Shown here piece by piece: positions 35,884 to 44,185 of a DNA stretch of 64,000 nt. The notes under the pieces were generated by a model that was given only the letters and a program-made list of their open reading frames with translations, had not been told where the DNA came from and did not search any database. The position numbers and the translations under genes are program-made. Source of the stretch: Marinirhabdus gelatinilytica (lineage in GTDB: Bacteria > Bacteroidota > Bacteroidia > Flavobacteriales > Flavobacteriaceae); NCBI RefSeq assembly GCF_003353425.1, contig NZ_QRAO01000002.1, forward strand, positions 358,496-422,495. The letters run 5' to 3'. Position 1 is the stretch's first letter. Every line of letters begins with the position of its first letter.

Positions 35884-36917
35884 TAAAACAACAATTTACG
35901 TTTGCGAACCAACAGCCAAATGACTACCGGAGCCCCTACTAACGATGTAATAGCATTGATGGGTAATGTATATTCACTTCCCGGTAATTGTGCTACTGTA
36001 TCGCAGAGTAGCATTAAAATGGCACCAGAGAGCATCACAGCGGGCAATAGCGTAAAATGATTGGAACTTTTAAAATACTGGCGCGTAATATGTGGTACCG
36101 CCAACCCTACAAAAGCTATGGGCCCCACAAAAGCGGTTATACCACCCGCCAAGATACTGGTCGCCAAAATTATGAGCACTGTGGTTCTTTTTATCCGTAC
36201 GCCCATGCTTTTTGCATAGTTTTCGCCCAGAAGGAGCGCGTTCAATGATTTTCCACTACTAAATGCCAATAGGAACCCTAGGAAACAACAAAGTACCATT
36301 ATTGTAACACCGCTCCAGGATTGGTTTCCCAAACTCCCAAAGCTCCAGAAGATATACTGTTGCAGTTTTTCGGCATTGGTAAAATAGGAGAGTACCGAAA
36401 CCACTGCCGCGGTCACACTACCAAACATCAACCCAATAATTAAGATGGCCATGGTGTCTTTAATCTTGAACGTGACCGCCAGTACCGCAAGGAGCACCAA
36501 AAAGCTTCCAAGGGCCGAAGCTACTACCAAACTCCATTGACTCAACAAAACACTTCCAAAAAAACTGCCAAACGCACCTGCGCCCAGAATTAAAATAGCA
36601 ACGCCTAGACTAGCGCCACTGCTCAGTCCCAACACGAAGGGACCAGCCAAAGGATTGCGAAACAGCGTTTGCATGAGTAAGCCCGAAACTGCCAATGCAC
36701 TGCCCGTTAACATAGCTGTGATGGCTTTGGGGAGTCTATATTCTGCGATGATAAACTGCCAAGTCTCTTTGGTGGCTTCTTGCCCAGAAATAGAGCGCAA
36801 CACATCCTCCAACGGAATGGCCACCGACCCCAAACTTACATTGAGCAACAAAGCAAATACCAGCAATCCAGCCAGTAGCCAGAAATAAAGTATATGTTTT
36901 TTTTGGGCTTGCATCAA
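35883..36917 (-). CDS. ABC permease, BtuC/FecCD type
   Basis: A 344-residue permease with about ten membrane helices. FecCD signatures are clear: SGLLMQTLFRNPLAGPFVLGLSSGA written as motif at about residues 78-102, GAITAFVGPIAFVGLAVPH-like segment near 260, and PxEYTLPINAITSLVGAP near the end. It overlaps the binding-protein gene by 4 bases (ATGA). It should move vitamin B12 or a chemically similar chelate across the inner membrane. Confidence 0.92.
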   Translation of the reverse strand: MMQAQKKHILYFWLLAGLLVFALLLNVSLGSVAIPLEDVLRSISGQEATKETWQFIIAEYRLPKAITAMLTGSALAVSGLLMQTLFRNPLAGPFVLGLSSGASLGVAILILGAGAFGSFFGSVLLSQWSLVVASALGSFLVLLAVLAVTFKIKDTMAILIIGLMFGSVTAAVVSVLSYFTNAEKLQQYIFWSFGSLGNQSWSGVTIMVLCCFLGFLLAFSSGKSLNALLLGENYAKSMGVRIKRTTVLIILATSILAGGITAFVGPIAFVGLAVPHITRQYFKSSNHFTLLPAVMLSGAILMLLCDTVAQLPGSEYTLPINAITSLVGAPVVIWLLVRKRKLLF

Positions 36918-38050
36918 TCTAGTTTGCTGAAAAAGTAAAGTTCGTAATCCTGGAGCAACTCGGGATGGAATATTTTTATCATATCTTTAAGTACTAAATC
37001 CGGGCGGTTTGGTGCCAATTCGTAATACACCACTCCTCCCGTAGCACCTTTTTTTGTAGTAAAGCTGAACACATTGTTTTGTTGAAATGCCTCAAATTGC
37101 GCATATACCTTACTATGTTCCTTCATTTGTGAAAGACTGGTAAACTGTCCAGGGCCAATCCAATAGTCGGCTTTTTGTCCCTTTTCCAAAACCGATTCGA
37201 TATGTAAGGAAATACTCCCCGTACCCTTGGTGTCGCTCCAAAGATAATTGGCATTTGCATCTTGGATAAAACGAGCGGCCCAACTATCCCCTTGTGGTAA
37301 ATACCAGACATCTTTATACATCGCACCACTTAAAACGGTTGGTGTTTCTTTTGCGTTTTGGGCAATTTTGCGTGCTGCAATATATTCAGTTTTAATATGG
37401 TTGAAAATACTGTCTGCGGTTGCCTCTTTGTTGAAGAGAACACCAAAAAACTTGATCCATTCGGCTTTGCCCAAGGGGGTGGTTTCGGTCCAATCGGCGT
37501 TGTACAATACGGGAATCCCAGTTCTTTCAATGGTCGCCACGGTTTTATTGTCGCCTTCCACGGCAAAGGTTACCACGGCGCTAGGGGAGAGGTCTATGAG
37601 TACTTCGGCATTAATGCTCTCGTTCTTTCCCAATTCTGTAATTTCAGCATTATCAATTCTGTTTCGTGTTTTTTCCGAAGAAATATAATCCAGGTTGGGG
37701 AAGCCTACCAGTTTATCTGAAACACCAAGGGCTTCCAAAGAGGGAATATGGGTCGTGGAAGTTACCACAATAGATTTTAAAGGTACTTCCACTATGGCAT
37801 CAAACTGTGATTGAAATTCTACTACCGTTCCCTTTTCGACCAGTGCGTAGGTAAATTCTTTTTCGGCCCCTGGCCAAGGGTTGGTAATGGTAAGCGTTTT
37901 ATATCCCTTGTGGTCTTGTATGCTGAAACCCTCGGCAAAATCTGTTTGTATTTCTGAAACTTTTTTTAGCTCTCTTTCAGGTTGTCGCATTTCATTTTTA
38001 CAGGATAGCAGTACTACTGAAAATGCTAAAAATAAGATGCTTTGTTTCAT
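36914..38050 (-). CDS. Substrate-binding lipoprotein, BtuF/FepB-like
   Basis: A 378-residue lipoprotein (lipobox LLSC, Cys17) with two Rossmann-like lobes of the TroA/BtuF fold: VVTSTTHIPSLEALGVSDKLVGF at the first lobe and LSPSAVVTF, VLYNADWTETTPLGKAEWIKF across the cleft. First gene of a three-gene operon with the permease and ATPase. Divergent from the riboswitch and receptor, which supports cobalamin as ligand; iron-chelate binding proteins have the same fold. Confidence 0.88.
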   Translation of the reverse strand: MKQSILFLAFSVVLLSCKNEMRQPERELKKVSEIQTDFAEGFSIQDHKGYKTLTITNPWPGAEKEFTYALVEKGTVVEFQSQFDAIVEVPLKSIVVTSTTHIPSLEALGVSDKLVGFPNLDYISSEKTRNRIDNAEITELGKNESINAEVLIDLSPSAVVTFAVEGDNKTVATIERTGIPVLYNADWTETTPLGKAEWIKFFGVLFNKEATADSIFNHIKTEYIAARKIAQNAKETPTVLSGAMYKDVWYLPQGDSWAARFIQDANANYLWSDTKGTGSISLHIESVLEKGQKADYWIGPGQFTSLSQMKEHSKVYAQFEAFQQNNVFSFTTKKGATGGVVYYELAPNRPDLVLKDMIKIFHPELLQDYELYFFSKLD

Positions 38051-38090
38051 TTCAGAAAAAATAGGATTGTATTGGGATGGTAAAGATAAC

Positions 38091-38098
38091 CAAAAGTA
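38091..38098 (-). promoter_or_regulatory. -7 box of the btuFCD-like operon
   Basis: TACTTTTG on the minus strand, a perfect TAnnTTTG. Transcription would start near 38084, giving a leader of about 35 bases, too short for a riboswitch. No TTG is seen at -33. Confidence 0.5.
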
Positions 38099-38099
38099 C

Positions 38100-38107
38100 T
38101 ACTTTCG
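38100..38107 (+). promoter_or_regulatory. -7 box of the riboswitch/btuB-like transcript
   Basis: TACTTTCG, seven of eight to TAnnTTTG, abutting the divergent minus box. The start would be near 38113, just before the aptamer. The nearest upstream TTG (38072-38074) is 25 bases away, longer than usual. Confidence 0.45.
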
Positions 38108-38115
38108 CATCGAAT

Positions 38116-38335
38116 TTTGGTTGGCGTTCATACGTCATTAAAAGGGAAATAGGTGCTAGATACTCGTACTTTGTACTTCATACTTCGTACTTTTTTAAAA
38201 TCCTATGCTGTTCCCGCAACTGTAAGTCGGCTCAAACGTTTTTTTTGAGCTTTGTGTTTCTTCAAAAACCACTGTCCCATTAGTTATTGGAACGGGAAGG
38301 TAGCACGCCAGACAAGCCAGGAGACCTGCCAGAGT
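38116..38335 (+). ncRNA. Cobalamin (adenosylcobalamin-class) riboswitch
   Basis: Conserved elements appear in the right order: GGTT near 38119, AAAGGGAAATAGGTG (38141-38155), AAAATCCTATGCTG, TTCCCGCAACTGTAAG (38211-38226), a GCTCAAA/TTTGAGC hairpin (38229-38249), CCACTGTCCC (38269-38278), GGGAAGG (38294-38300) and the B12 box AGCCAGGAGACCTGCC (38315-38330). It should sense intracellular cobalamin and repress the downstream receptor. Between GGTG and AAAATCC there are about 40 bases of TACTT-type repeats where most aptamers have only a few. No strong terminator follows before the ATG at 38453, so translational control is more likely. Confidence 0.93.
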
Positions 38336-38452
38336 TCAACATTTTGTCGAACCTTCGGGAAAAAGGGAGATAAAGTTATACCGCTGGGTAGGGTGCGATC
38401 AGTATCTTTTGGCGGTATGCTGCATCACTTGCTTCTCGGTAAATTTTTAAGA

Positions 38453-40375
38453 ATGAAAAAACTATTTTTTACCGGTTGCGTATTTGTATCACTTTTTGCA
38501 ACTGCGCAACAAGCCGAACCACTGGATACAGTGCTTTTGGACACCAAAATCCCCCTCGCGAGAAAAAACAGCGGGAAAGTAATTTCAAAAATCACCAAAG
38601 AACAACTGGAAGCCCGTCCAGGAGCCTCGGTAGCCGAAGTGCTCAATGAAGTTTCGGGTATCGAAATCAATGGTGCACGTAGTAACGATGGCCAAAACCT
38701 TGCGTATTATGTGCGCGGTGGGAGAAACCGTCAAGTAGTGATTATGGTAGATGGCGTGCAATTGAACGACCCTTCACAAATTGCGAACGATTACGACCTT
38801 CGATTAATCCCCGCCAATGCCATTGAAGAGATTGAAGTACTGAAAGGCGCGAGCAGTGTTTTGTACGGTTCTGGAGCTGCAACGGCCGTTATAAATATTA
38901 CGACCAAAAAAACTTCTGAAAAGGACATTGCGGCCACATTTACCAGTACCTTGGGAAGCAATCGCCCTACGGAAACAGAAGCTAAAAATTCAAAGTTTGA
39001 AACCTTTACCAATAACGTAAACGTGAGCGGTACGCTGAATAAGTTTTTCTATAACGCAAATTTCAGCAACCGATACACAGACGGGCTGAGTGCCGTGGCC
39101 GCCCCGGCAGATTCCACCAGATTTGAGAGTGACGTTTTTGACCGTTTCAACACACGGTTGAACTTGGGGTACAAGTTTTCGGATAGTATTACGATAAGCC
39201 AGTTTGTTTCGGTGGACAAATATAAAGCAGATTTTGATGATTTCGACTATACCGATGCCAACAACCAATCTATTACCGAGCAGATTAAAACTGGTGGGCA
39301 CTTTGAGTGGAAATACAAAAACGGGACCTACGTTTTTAACGATAGCTACCAGTGGATAGACCGTGAGATCGTGAGTGGGTTTCCTTCAAAATTTGAATCG
39401 GAAAGCTATAGCTTGGACACGTACCTGAACCATCGCTTTACCAACAATTTCCAGGCAGTTCTTGGGCTGAACGTGAATTTAAGTGAGTTCACTTCCTTTA
39501 CGATACCGTTTGGTGAAACCACTTTTGTAGAGCAGGTACATGCCGACACGGCCAATTTTGATATAATTGATCCCTACTTGAATTTGGTGTACATCACAGA
39601 CTTTGGACTGAACTTGAATGCGGGAGTTCGTGCCAATATCCATAGCGTGTACGATACCAACGTGGTGTACCATTTTAACCCTTCGTATAATATAAACTTC
39701 GGAAACAATACTGTAAAGATTTTAGGATCGTATAGTACAGCGTACATCACTCCATCGTTGTTTCAACTGTACGACCCACAATTTGGGAATGAAGAGCTAA
39801 TGCCCGAGGACAACCGAACGATAGAAGGAGGTGTAGAATTTTCAAGTGGTAAAAATTTCCGTGTGAGTGCTGTATATTTCAATCGAAACGAGGAAAACTT
39901 TGTAGATTTTGTGACCATAGATCCAGAGAATTTCATCTCTCAATATCAGAATATTGATGAAACTTTTGAGAGTAGTGGGGTAGAGGTGGAAATCTTTGGA
40001 AAAATAGTAGAAAATTTAACGGCATCAGCAAATTACACCAATACACAAACAGATGAGCGTTTTGCGCTGCGCATCCCAGAGCATAAGGCAAACGTAGCGA
40101 TTAAGTATACATTGGGTAAGCGGGCAACGATGGGCTTGAGCTATCAATACGTTGGGGAGCGTGAAGATAGATTTTTCAATCCTGAAACGTTCGAAAATGA
40201 AACAATCGCTTTAGAGAGTTTCAGCTTGCTCAATTTTAATATTTCTGGGCAAATAAGCAAAAACCTGCGATTGTTTGCGGGCATTAGCAATATTCTCGAC
40301 ACCGAATATGAAGAAATCTACCGTTTCCAAACACGCGGAAGAAATGTACTCGCTGGATTTGAGTTGAAATTTTAG
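38453..40375 (+). CDS. btuB: TonB-dependent receptor, BtuB-like
   Basis: A 640-residue outer-membrane receptor expected to take up cobalamin using TonB energy. A signal peptide ends about residue 19 (FATAQ); there is no carboxypeptidase-like N-domain. The plug (about 30-150) shows VAEVLNEVSGIEINGAR, YYVRGGRNRQVVIMVDGVQLND and IEEIEVLKGASSVLYGSGA; the rest is a 22-strand barrel with a C-terminal Phe (GFELKF). ATG 38453 starts a perfect signal peptide; the open frame to 38252 runs through the riboswitch and is rejected. BtuB assignment rests on the riboswitch and the divergent transporter. Confidence 0.92.
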   Translation: MKKLFFTGCVFVSLFATAQQAEPLDTVLLDTKIPLARKNSGKVISKITKEQLEARPGASVAEVLNEVSGIEINGARSNDGQNLAYYVRGGRNRQVVIMVDGVQLNDPSQIANDYDLRLIPANAIEEIEVLKGASSVLYGSGAATAVINITTKKTSEKDIAATFTSTLGSNRPTETEAKNSKFETFTNNVNVSGTLNKFFYNANFSNRYTDGLSAVAAPADSTRFESDVFDRFNTRLNLGYKFSDSITISQFVSVDKYKADFDDFDYTDANNQSITEQIKTGGHFEWKYKNGTYVFNDSYQWIDREIVSGFPSKFESESYSLDTYLNHRFTNNFQAVLGLNVNLSEFTSFTIPFGETTFVEQVHADTANFDIIDPYLNLVYITDFGLNLNAGVRANIHSVYDTNVVYHFNPSYNINFGNNTVKILGSYSTAYITPSLFQLYDPQFGNEELMPEDNRTIEGGVEFSSGKNFRVSAVYFNRNEENFVDFVTIDPENFISQYQNIDETFESSGVEVEIFGKIVENLTASANYTNTQTDERFALRIPEHKANVAIKYTLGKRATMGLSYQYVGEREDRFFNPETFENETIALESFSLLNFNISGQISKNLRLFAGISNILDTEYEEIYRFQTRGRNVLAGFELKF

Positions 40376-40413
40376 AACCCTTATCCCAAAAAAACAGGGT
40401 AGAAACTATACCC

Positions 40414-40450
40414 AAAAAAGGCTTGCGATTTTCTTTCGCGAGCCTTTTTT
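40414..40450. terminator. Bidirectional terminator between receptor and S41 protease genes
   Basis: AAAAAAGGCTTGCGA (40414-40428) pairs perfectly with TCGCGAGCCTTTTTT (40436-40450) apart from one base, 7-base loop. A and T runs on both sides serve both convergent genes. Confidence 0.9.
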
Positions 40451-40469
40451 AGTTGCTTTATTTTAGGAT

Positions 40470-41885
40470 TTATTGGTTTTCAGCTAGCATGAGCTGGTGC
40501 AGCGGTGAATTTTGTTTGCTTTCTCCTACTTCTTCCAGTGCATCAACGGGTTGTTTTGAGGAAGACCTTCCTGGGAAGATTTCGGCTAGACAGGCTTCCA
40601 ATAGTGGTTCCCTTTCATCTCCCAAAACACCTAGATTTGAATAATCCTCGGGAATGAGCACATCTGGGTCCAAGCCTTCAGTATAATCGGTCACACCATT
40701 TACGTTTACGGTTTTAAATACCAGGGGAAGCATAGCATAGGTATGGTTTGGGTTAGCCTCATTGAAACTGAATGCAGGCGCAGGGGCATCAAACAATAAG
40801 AAAGAAGCTTGGAATTTCCCTGTCGTGGTAGCACCTACCTGAATTACGTCTATATAGGGTGATAGTCCGTTGATGACCAACTCACTTGCCGAAGCTGTAC
40901 GTCCTGTAGTTATAACATATACACGGGTTAGGTTAAGGCTATTAAGAGCCTCACCGGTTGTGAGCACACCATCAAACAGTCCGGGTTCAGCATATTCTTC
41001 TTGGCGGTCCTCGTTCCATTGTTCGTTGTAGAACACTTGCCCTTGGAATTGTCCCGTGATCATCCCGGCCAAATCGGTTGCGGTACTAACAGAGCCTCCA
41101 CCATTGTATCGAAGATCTATAATAAGTTCAGTTATCCCGTCTGCTTGGAACTGTGCAAAGGCAGCGTTGAGCTCAGGGTCGAAATCGCGCGTAAAGGCAT
41201 TGTACATTAAATACCCTATCGGCTGGTTTTCAACCGTGAGTGTATTGGCAATGAACACCGGATTTTCGGTATAGGGGGCTTTGGTAAGCGTAACGGTTTC
41301 GTTGATTTCGACAATGTTTTCTCCTTCAAACTCTGCAAGTCCAATGGTGTAGGTAGTGGGTTCTAAAAGTTCACGGAAATTATCCTCGGTAATCTGCTGG
41401 CCGTCCACACGGTTAAAAATTATCCCTCGTTCCAAACCTTTTGCTTCAGCATCGGTGTTGGGGAGTATATACCGTACGTAACCAAATACATTGCCACTAC
41501 CGTCCGGATATAGGATAAGCCCATATTCCATCCCGTTATTTTCAGTTACCCCGTTTAGGGCGTTGATTAGTTCTACATAATCATCTGTCACAAAACTGAA
41601 ACGGTCTACGGGCGATTCCAAAAAGTCGAACAGTGCTTCAGGTGAGTCAAAACTCTCCAGGAAGGTATTTTTTTCAGCATCGTTTGCAAAAAAATCGTTG
41701 GCCAGTTCTGGTGTATCTGCCTTGTAGAGATAGAAAAAGTTGAGCCCACGGTAAATAAAGTCTTTAATTTCTGAAGATACTTCGGCACTCAGCCCTGAGG
41801 TAAGTTCATCGTCATTATCCTTAAAGCAGGAGGTGAAAAGTACGGCACAGAGCAGTACGAGGAGAATTGATTTCTTTTTTAGCAT
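40470..41885 (-). CDS. S41 family peptidase lipoprotein
   Basis: A 471-residue lipoprotein (lipobox LFTSC, Cys21) of the C-terminal processing/tail-specific protease class. A helical N-domain, a PDZ-like segment (GLILYPDGSGNVFGYVRYI; AKGLERGIIFNRVDGQQI) and the S41 core follow, with LIIDLRYNGGGSVSTATDLAG, catalytic Ser in TGRTASASELV and Lys in ATTTGKFQAS. Likely periplasmic or surface protease of misfolded or signalling substrates. Divergent from the ECF sigma operon, which makes a role in envelope stress plausible but unproven. Confidence 0.9.
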   Translation of the reverse strand: MLKKKSILLVLLCAVLFTSCFKDNDDELTSGLSAEVSSEIKDFIYRGLNFFYLYKADTPELANDFFANDAEKNTFLESFDSPEALFDFLESPVDRFSFVTDDYVELINALNGVTENNGMEYGLILYPDGSGNVFGYVRYILPNTDAEAKGLERGIIFNRVDGQQITEDNFRELLEPTTYTIGLAEFEGENIVEINETVTLTKAPYTENPVFIANTLTVENQPIGYLMYNAFTRDFDPELNAAFAQFQADGITELIIDLRYNGGGSVSTATDLAGMITGQFQGQVFYNEQWNEDRQEEYAEPGLFDGVLTTGEALNSLNLTRVYVITTGRTASASELVINGLSPYIDVIQVGATTTGKFQASFLLFDAPAPAFSFNEANPNHTYAMLPLVFKTVNVNGVTDYTEGLDPDVLIPEDYSNLGVLGDEREPLLEACLAEIFPGRSSSKQPVDALEEVGESKQNSPLHQLMLAENQ

Positions 41886-41941
41886 AGTTCTTTTTTAAAT
41901 TCCAAACTGGATTTCTAATTTAAAATAGTTCAGTTTCAAAT

Positions 41942-41966
41942 GTAACAAAATTTCAAGTAGTTCGTC
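41942..41966 (+). promoter_or_regulatory. Candidate ECF-sigma promoter
   Basis: GTAAC (41942-41946), 16 bases, CGTC (41963-41966) resembles the general ECF pattern (AAC at -35, CGTC-like at -10) and would start the sigma transcript near 41973. A minus-strand TACATTTG (41944-41937) overlaps it, possibly driving the S41 gene. Confidence 0.4.
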
Positions 41967-42040
41967 GTAATTGTAGAAGGCTCCTTAACAGGGTTTTCGC
42001 TAACCATTACAAAAAGTGTTCCGACTATTCGGGAAAGAGG

Positions 42041-42547
42041 ATGAAACAAGGAGAATTTTTAAGTACCGTACTTCCGTTTAAGGATAAGTTGTACAGGCTT
42101 GCCAAGAGAATTCTCGTTTCCAATGATGAAGCCGAGGACGCCGTACAGGAAGTGTATTTGAAACTCTGGAAGAATAAAAGGAGTATCAAGAACTACAATA
42201 ATCCAGAGGCATTTGCAATGACGATGACGAAGAACTATTGCCTGGACAGGTTAAAGTCGAAACAAGCAGGGAACCTCAAGATCGTGCATAGCAATTACCC
42301 GCATTCGCAAAACGTAGCACGCCAAATAGAAGCGAACGATGGGGTAGCACTGGTCTTTAAAATAATGGAAACCCTGCCCGAACAACAAAAAATAGTATTG
42401 CAATTACGAGATGTAGAGCAGTTTGAGTTTGCCGAAATAGCAAAGATGCTGGACAGTAACGAGACCGCAGTTAGAGTAGCGCTGTCACGTGCCCGAAAGA
42501 CCGTAAGAGAACAATTAATACAATATAATAATTATGGAATTAGCTAA
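42041..42547 (+). CDS. ECF-type RNA polymerase sigma factor
   Basis: A 168-residue sigma-70 factor with only regions 2 and 4: DEAEDAVQEVYLKLWKNK (region 2, core binding and -10 recognition) and LPEQQKIVLQLRDVEQFEFAEIAKML ... TAVRVALSRARKTVREQL (region 4, -35 recognition). It is co-transcribed with an overlapping anti-sigma gene (14 bases) and two DUF4252 genes, a common Bacteroidota arrangement. It probably activates its own operon. Confidence 0.93.
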   Translation: MKQGEFLSTVLPFKDKLYRLAKRILVSNDEAEDAVQEVYLKLWKNKRSIKNYNNPEAFAMTMTKNYCLDRLKSKQAGNLKIVHSNYPHSQNVARQIEANDGVALVFKIMETLPEQQKIVLQLRDVEQFEFAEIAKMLDSNETAVRVALSRARKTVREQLIQYNNYGIS

Positions 42548-42968
42548 GATAGAGCAACTTTTGGAAGCTTATTTTGAGGGAAACACCACCCTTGAAGAAG
42601 AAGCAATCTTGCGAGCGTATTTTACCAAAACCAATGTAGCCCCACACCTACAGCAGTACCAGCCCATATTTGCTGGTTTTGCCCAGGCGCAGGGTGAACG
42701 TTCGGTTCGTGAGATCGTTCTTCCTAAAGGGCCTAAAACAGCTTCACGCTGGTGGGTGGGCATTGCCGCAACATTACTGGTGGCCATAGGAGTGTTCGGG
42801 TTTTTTAACCAAGAACCTACCTTGACTGCTGAAGAAAAAGAAGCCCTTGCCGCTTTTGAGAAAACAAAGGAAGCCTTTAAGCTGATGTCCCAAAATTTTA
42901 ACGAAGGTGCCGAGGAGCTCGTGTACATTCAGAAATTTAAAGAGACCAAAAACAAAATTTTAAAATAA
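42534..42968 (+). CDS. Single-pass putative anti-sigma factor
   Basis: A 144-residue membrane protein. The cytoplasmic part (1-70) is helical and acidic (IEQLLEAYFEGNTTLEEEAILRAYF) with no zinc HxxxCxxC motif; one membrane helix at about 73-91; an external tail of about 50 residues, mostly helix. The position, overlapping the sigma gene, and topology indicate that it sequesters the sigma factor. The tail is too small to be a receptor domain, so a partner (DUF4252 proteins or the protease) may convey the signal. Confidence 0.78.
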   Translation: MELAKIEQLLEAYFEGNTTLEEEAILRAYFTKTNVAPHLQQYQPIFAGFAQAQGERSVREIVLPKGPKTASRWWVGIAATLLVAIGVFGFFNQEPTLTAEEKEALAAFEKTKEAFKLMSQNFNEGAEELVYIQKFKETKNKILK

Positions 42969-42986
42969 ACCCTAATTACAAATACG

Positions 42987-43523
42987 ATGAAAAAAATAGC
43001 AATTATAATCGCTTTAATGGTAGCACCCTTACTGGTGAATGCACAAAGTCCTTTCGATGCTTTTGAGAATGCAGACGATGTTACAAGCTTTGTCGCTACC
43101 AAGAAAATGTTCAAATTATTGAGCAAGATGGATTTTGACTCCAACGACCCAGAGGTAAAGGAATACCTTGAGCTGGTGAACAACCTTGAGAACGTTCGTA
43201 TTTTCACGACCGAAAACCCAAGCGTACAAAAAAGGTTGAACGATGCCGTAGCCAAGTACGTGTCTGGCAATACATCCCTATCAGAACTGATGCGGGTAAA
43301 CGACGACGGTAAAAACGTGAAATTTTACAGCAAAGAAGGTAAAAACGATAATTTCGTGACCGAACTTTTAATGCACCTCACAGGAAATATCGATGGGAAA
43401 GAACGTACCGTGGTAATGAGCATCACTGGTAACATAGATTTGAAAAAAGTGTCTAAATTAACTAAGGACCTTAATGTTCCCGGTAGCGAAGAATTGAAGA
43501 ATATAGACAAGCAAAAATCATAA
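42987..43523 (+). CDS. DUF4252 protein with cleavable signal peptide
   Basis: A 178-residue periplasmic DUF4252 protein: signal peptide residues 1-19 (LLVNAQ), then a single alpha/beta domain (NVRIFTTENPSVQKRLNDAVAKYV; VKFYSKEGKNDNFVTELLMHL; GNIDLKKVSKLTKDLNVPG). The family has no known activity but repeatedly accompanies ECF sigma genes in Bacteroidota. Third gene of the operon, 18 bases after the anti-sigma gene and 2 bases before its paralogue. Confidence 0.85.
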   Translation: MKKIAIIIALMVAPLLVNAQSPFDAFENADDVTSFVATKKMFKLLSKMDFDSNDPEVKEYLELVNNLENVRIFTTENPSVQKRLNDAVAKYVSGNTSLSELMRVNDDGKNVKFYSKEGKNDNFVTELLMHLTGNIDGKERTVVMSITGNIDLKKVSKLTKDLNVPGSEELKNIDKQKS

Positions 43524-43525
43524 CC

Positions 43526-44077
43526 ATGACAACAGTAGTAAAGTATATAATAGGATTGAGCTTGCTTGCACTGGGAATGCTTTCCTGTAATAGTGAGCCG
43601 TCTCTCCAGAAATATCTTGTTGAAAAACAGGATGATGACAAGTTTATGAAAGTGGATCTGGCAACCAGCTTATTACAGAGCGAAGAAGCCAATTTTACTC
43701 AAGAAGAAAAAGATGTGCTCAACTCTGTAAAGAAGATCAATGTTGTTGCTTATCCGCTGAAGGGTAACACAGCCGAGTACGATGTGGAACGAAAAAAACT
43801 ACAAACCATCTTGGCCAGCGAAAAGTACCAAACCCTTTTAAAAATGGGCTCCAATAAAAGTGGAGCCACATTAAAATTTACGGGTGAGGAAGATGCTATT
43901 GACGAGCTGATAGTTTTTGCGACCGACAGTGAAAAAGGTTTTGCCGTGTTTCGCCTTATTGGAGACGATATGGAACCCGATAGCTTGGTGAAATTGATGA
44001 GCTCGATAGACCGGGGCGATGTAGATGTTTCACAACTGAAAAGCATAGGAAACATGTTTGATATGGAACTTGAATAA
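43526..44077 (+). CDS. DUF4252 lipoprotein
   Basis: A 183-residue paralogue of the preceding protein, but exported as a lipoprotein (lipobox GMLSC, Cys21). The domain is recognisable by INVVAYPLKGNTAEYDVERKKLQTIL and DELIVFATDSEKGFAVFRLIGDDMEPDSLVKLM. Last gene of the sigma operon; a terminator follows 77 bases downstream. The pair may form a soluble/anchored complex; this is inference from paralogy and order. Confidence 0.83.
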   Translation: MTTVVKYIIGLSLLALGMLSCNSEPSLQKYLVEKQDDDKFMKVDLATSLLQSEEANFTQEEKDVLNSVKKINVVAYPLKGNTAEYDVERKKLQTILASEKYQTLLKMGSNKSGATLKFTGEEDAIDELIVFATDSEKGFAVFRLIGDDMEPDSLVKLMSSIDRGDVDVSQLKSIGNMFDMELE

Positions 44078-44153
44078 TAAAAACCAATTACTGCCGTTTT
44101 GGTGGTATATCAATACAAAAAACTGCTATGGTAAAGTAGTTTGAAAAAGAAGG

Positions 44154-44182
44154 AGCTTCAGTATTTTGCTGAAGCTTTTTTT
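44154..44182 (+). terminator. Terminator of the ECF operon
   Basis: AGCTTCAG (44154-44161) pairs with CTGAAGCT (44169-44176), then seven T. It lies just before the convergent purB stop. Confidence 0.85.
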
Positions 44183-44185
44183 ATG

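Noticed and set aside
38252-38452. 67-codon N-terminal extension of the BtuB-like receptor
   Set aside because: It would translate riboswitch sequence; a signal peptide begins exactly at ATG 38453.
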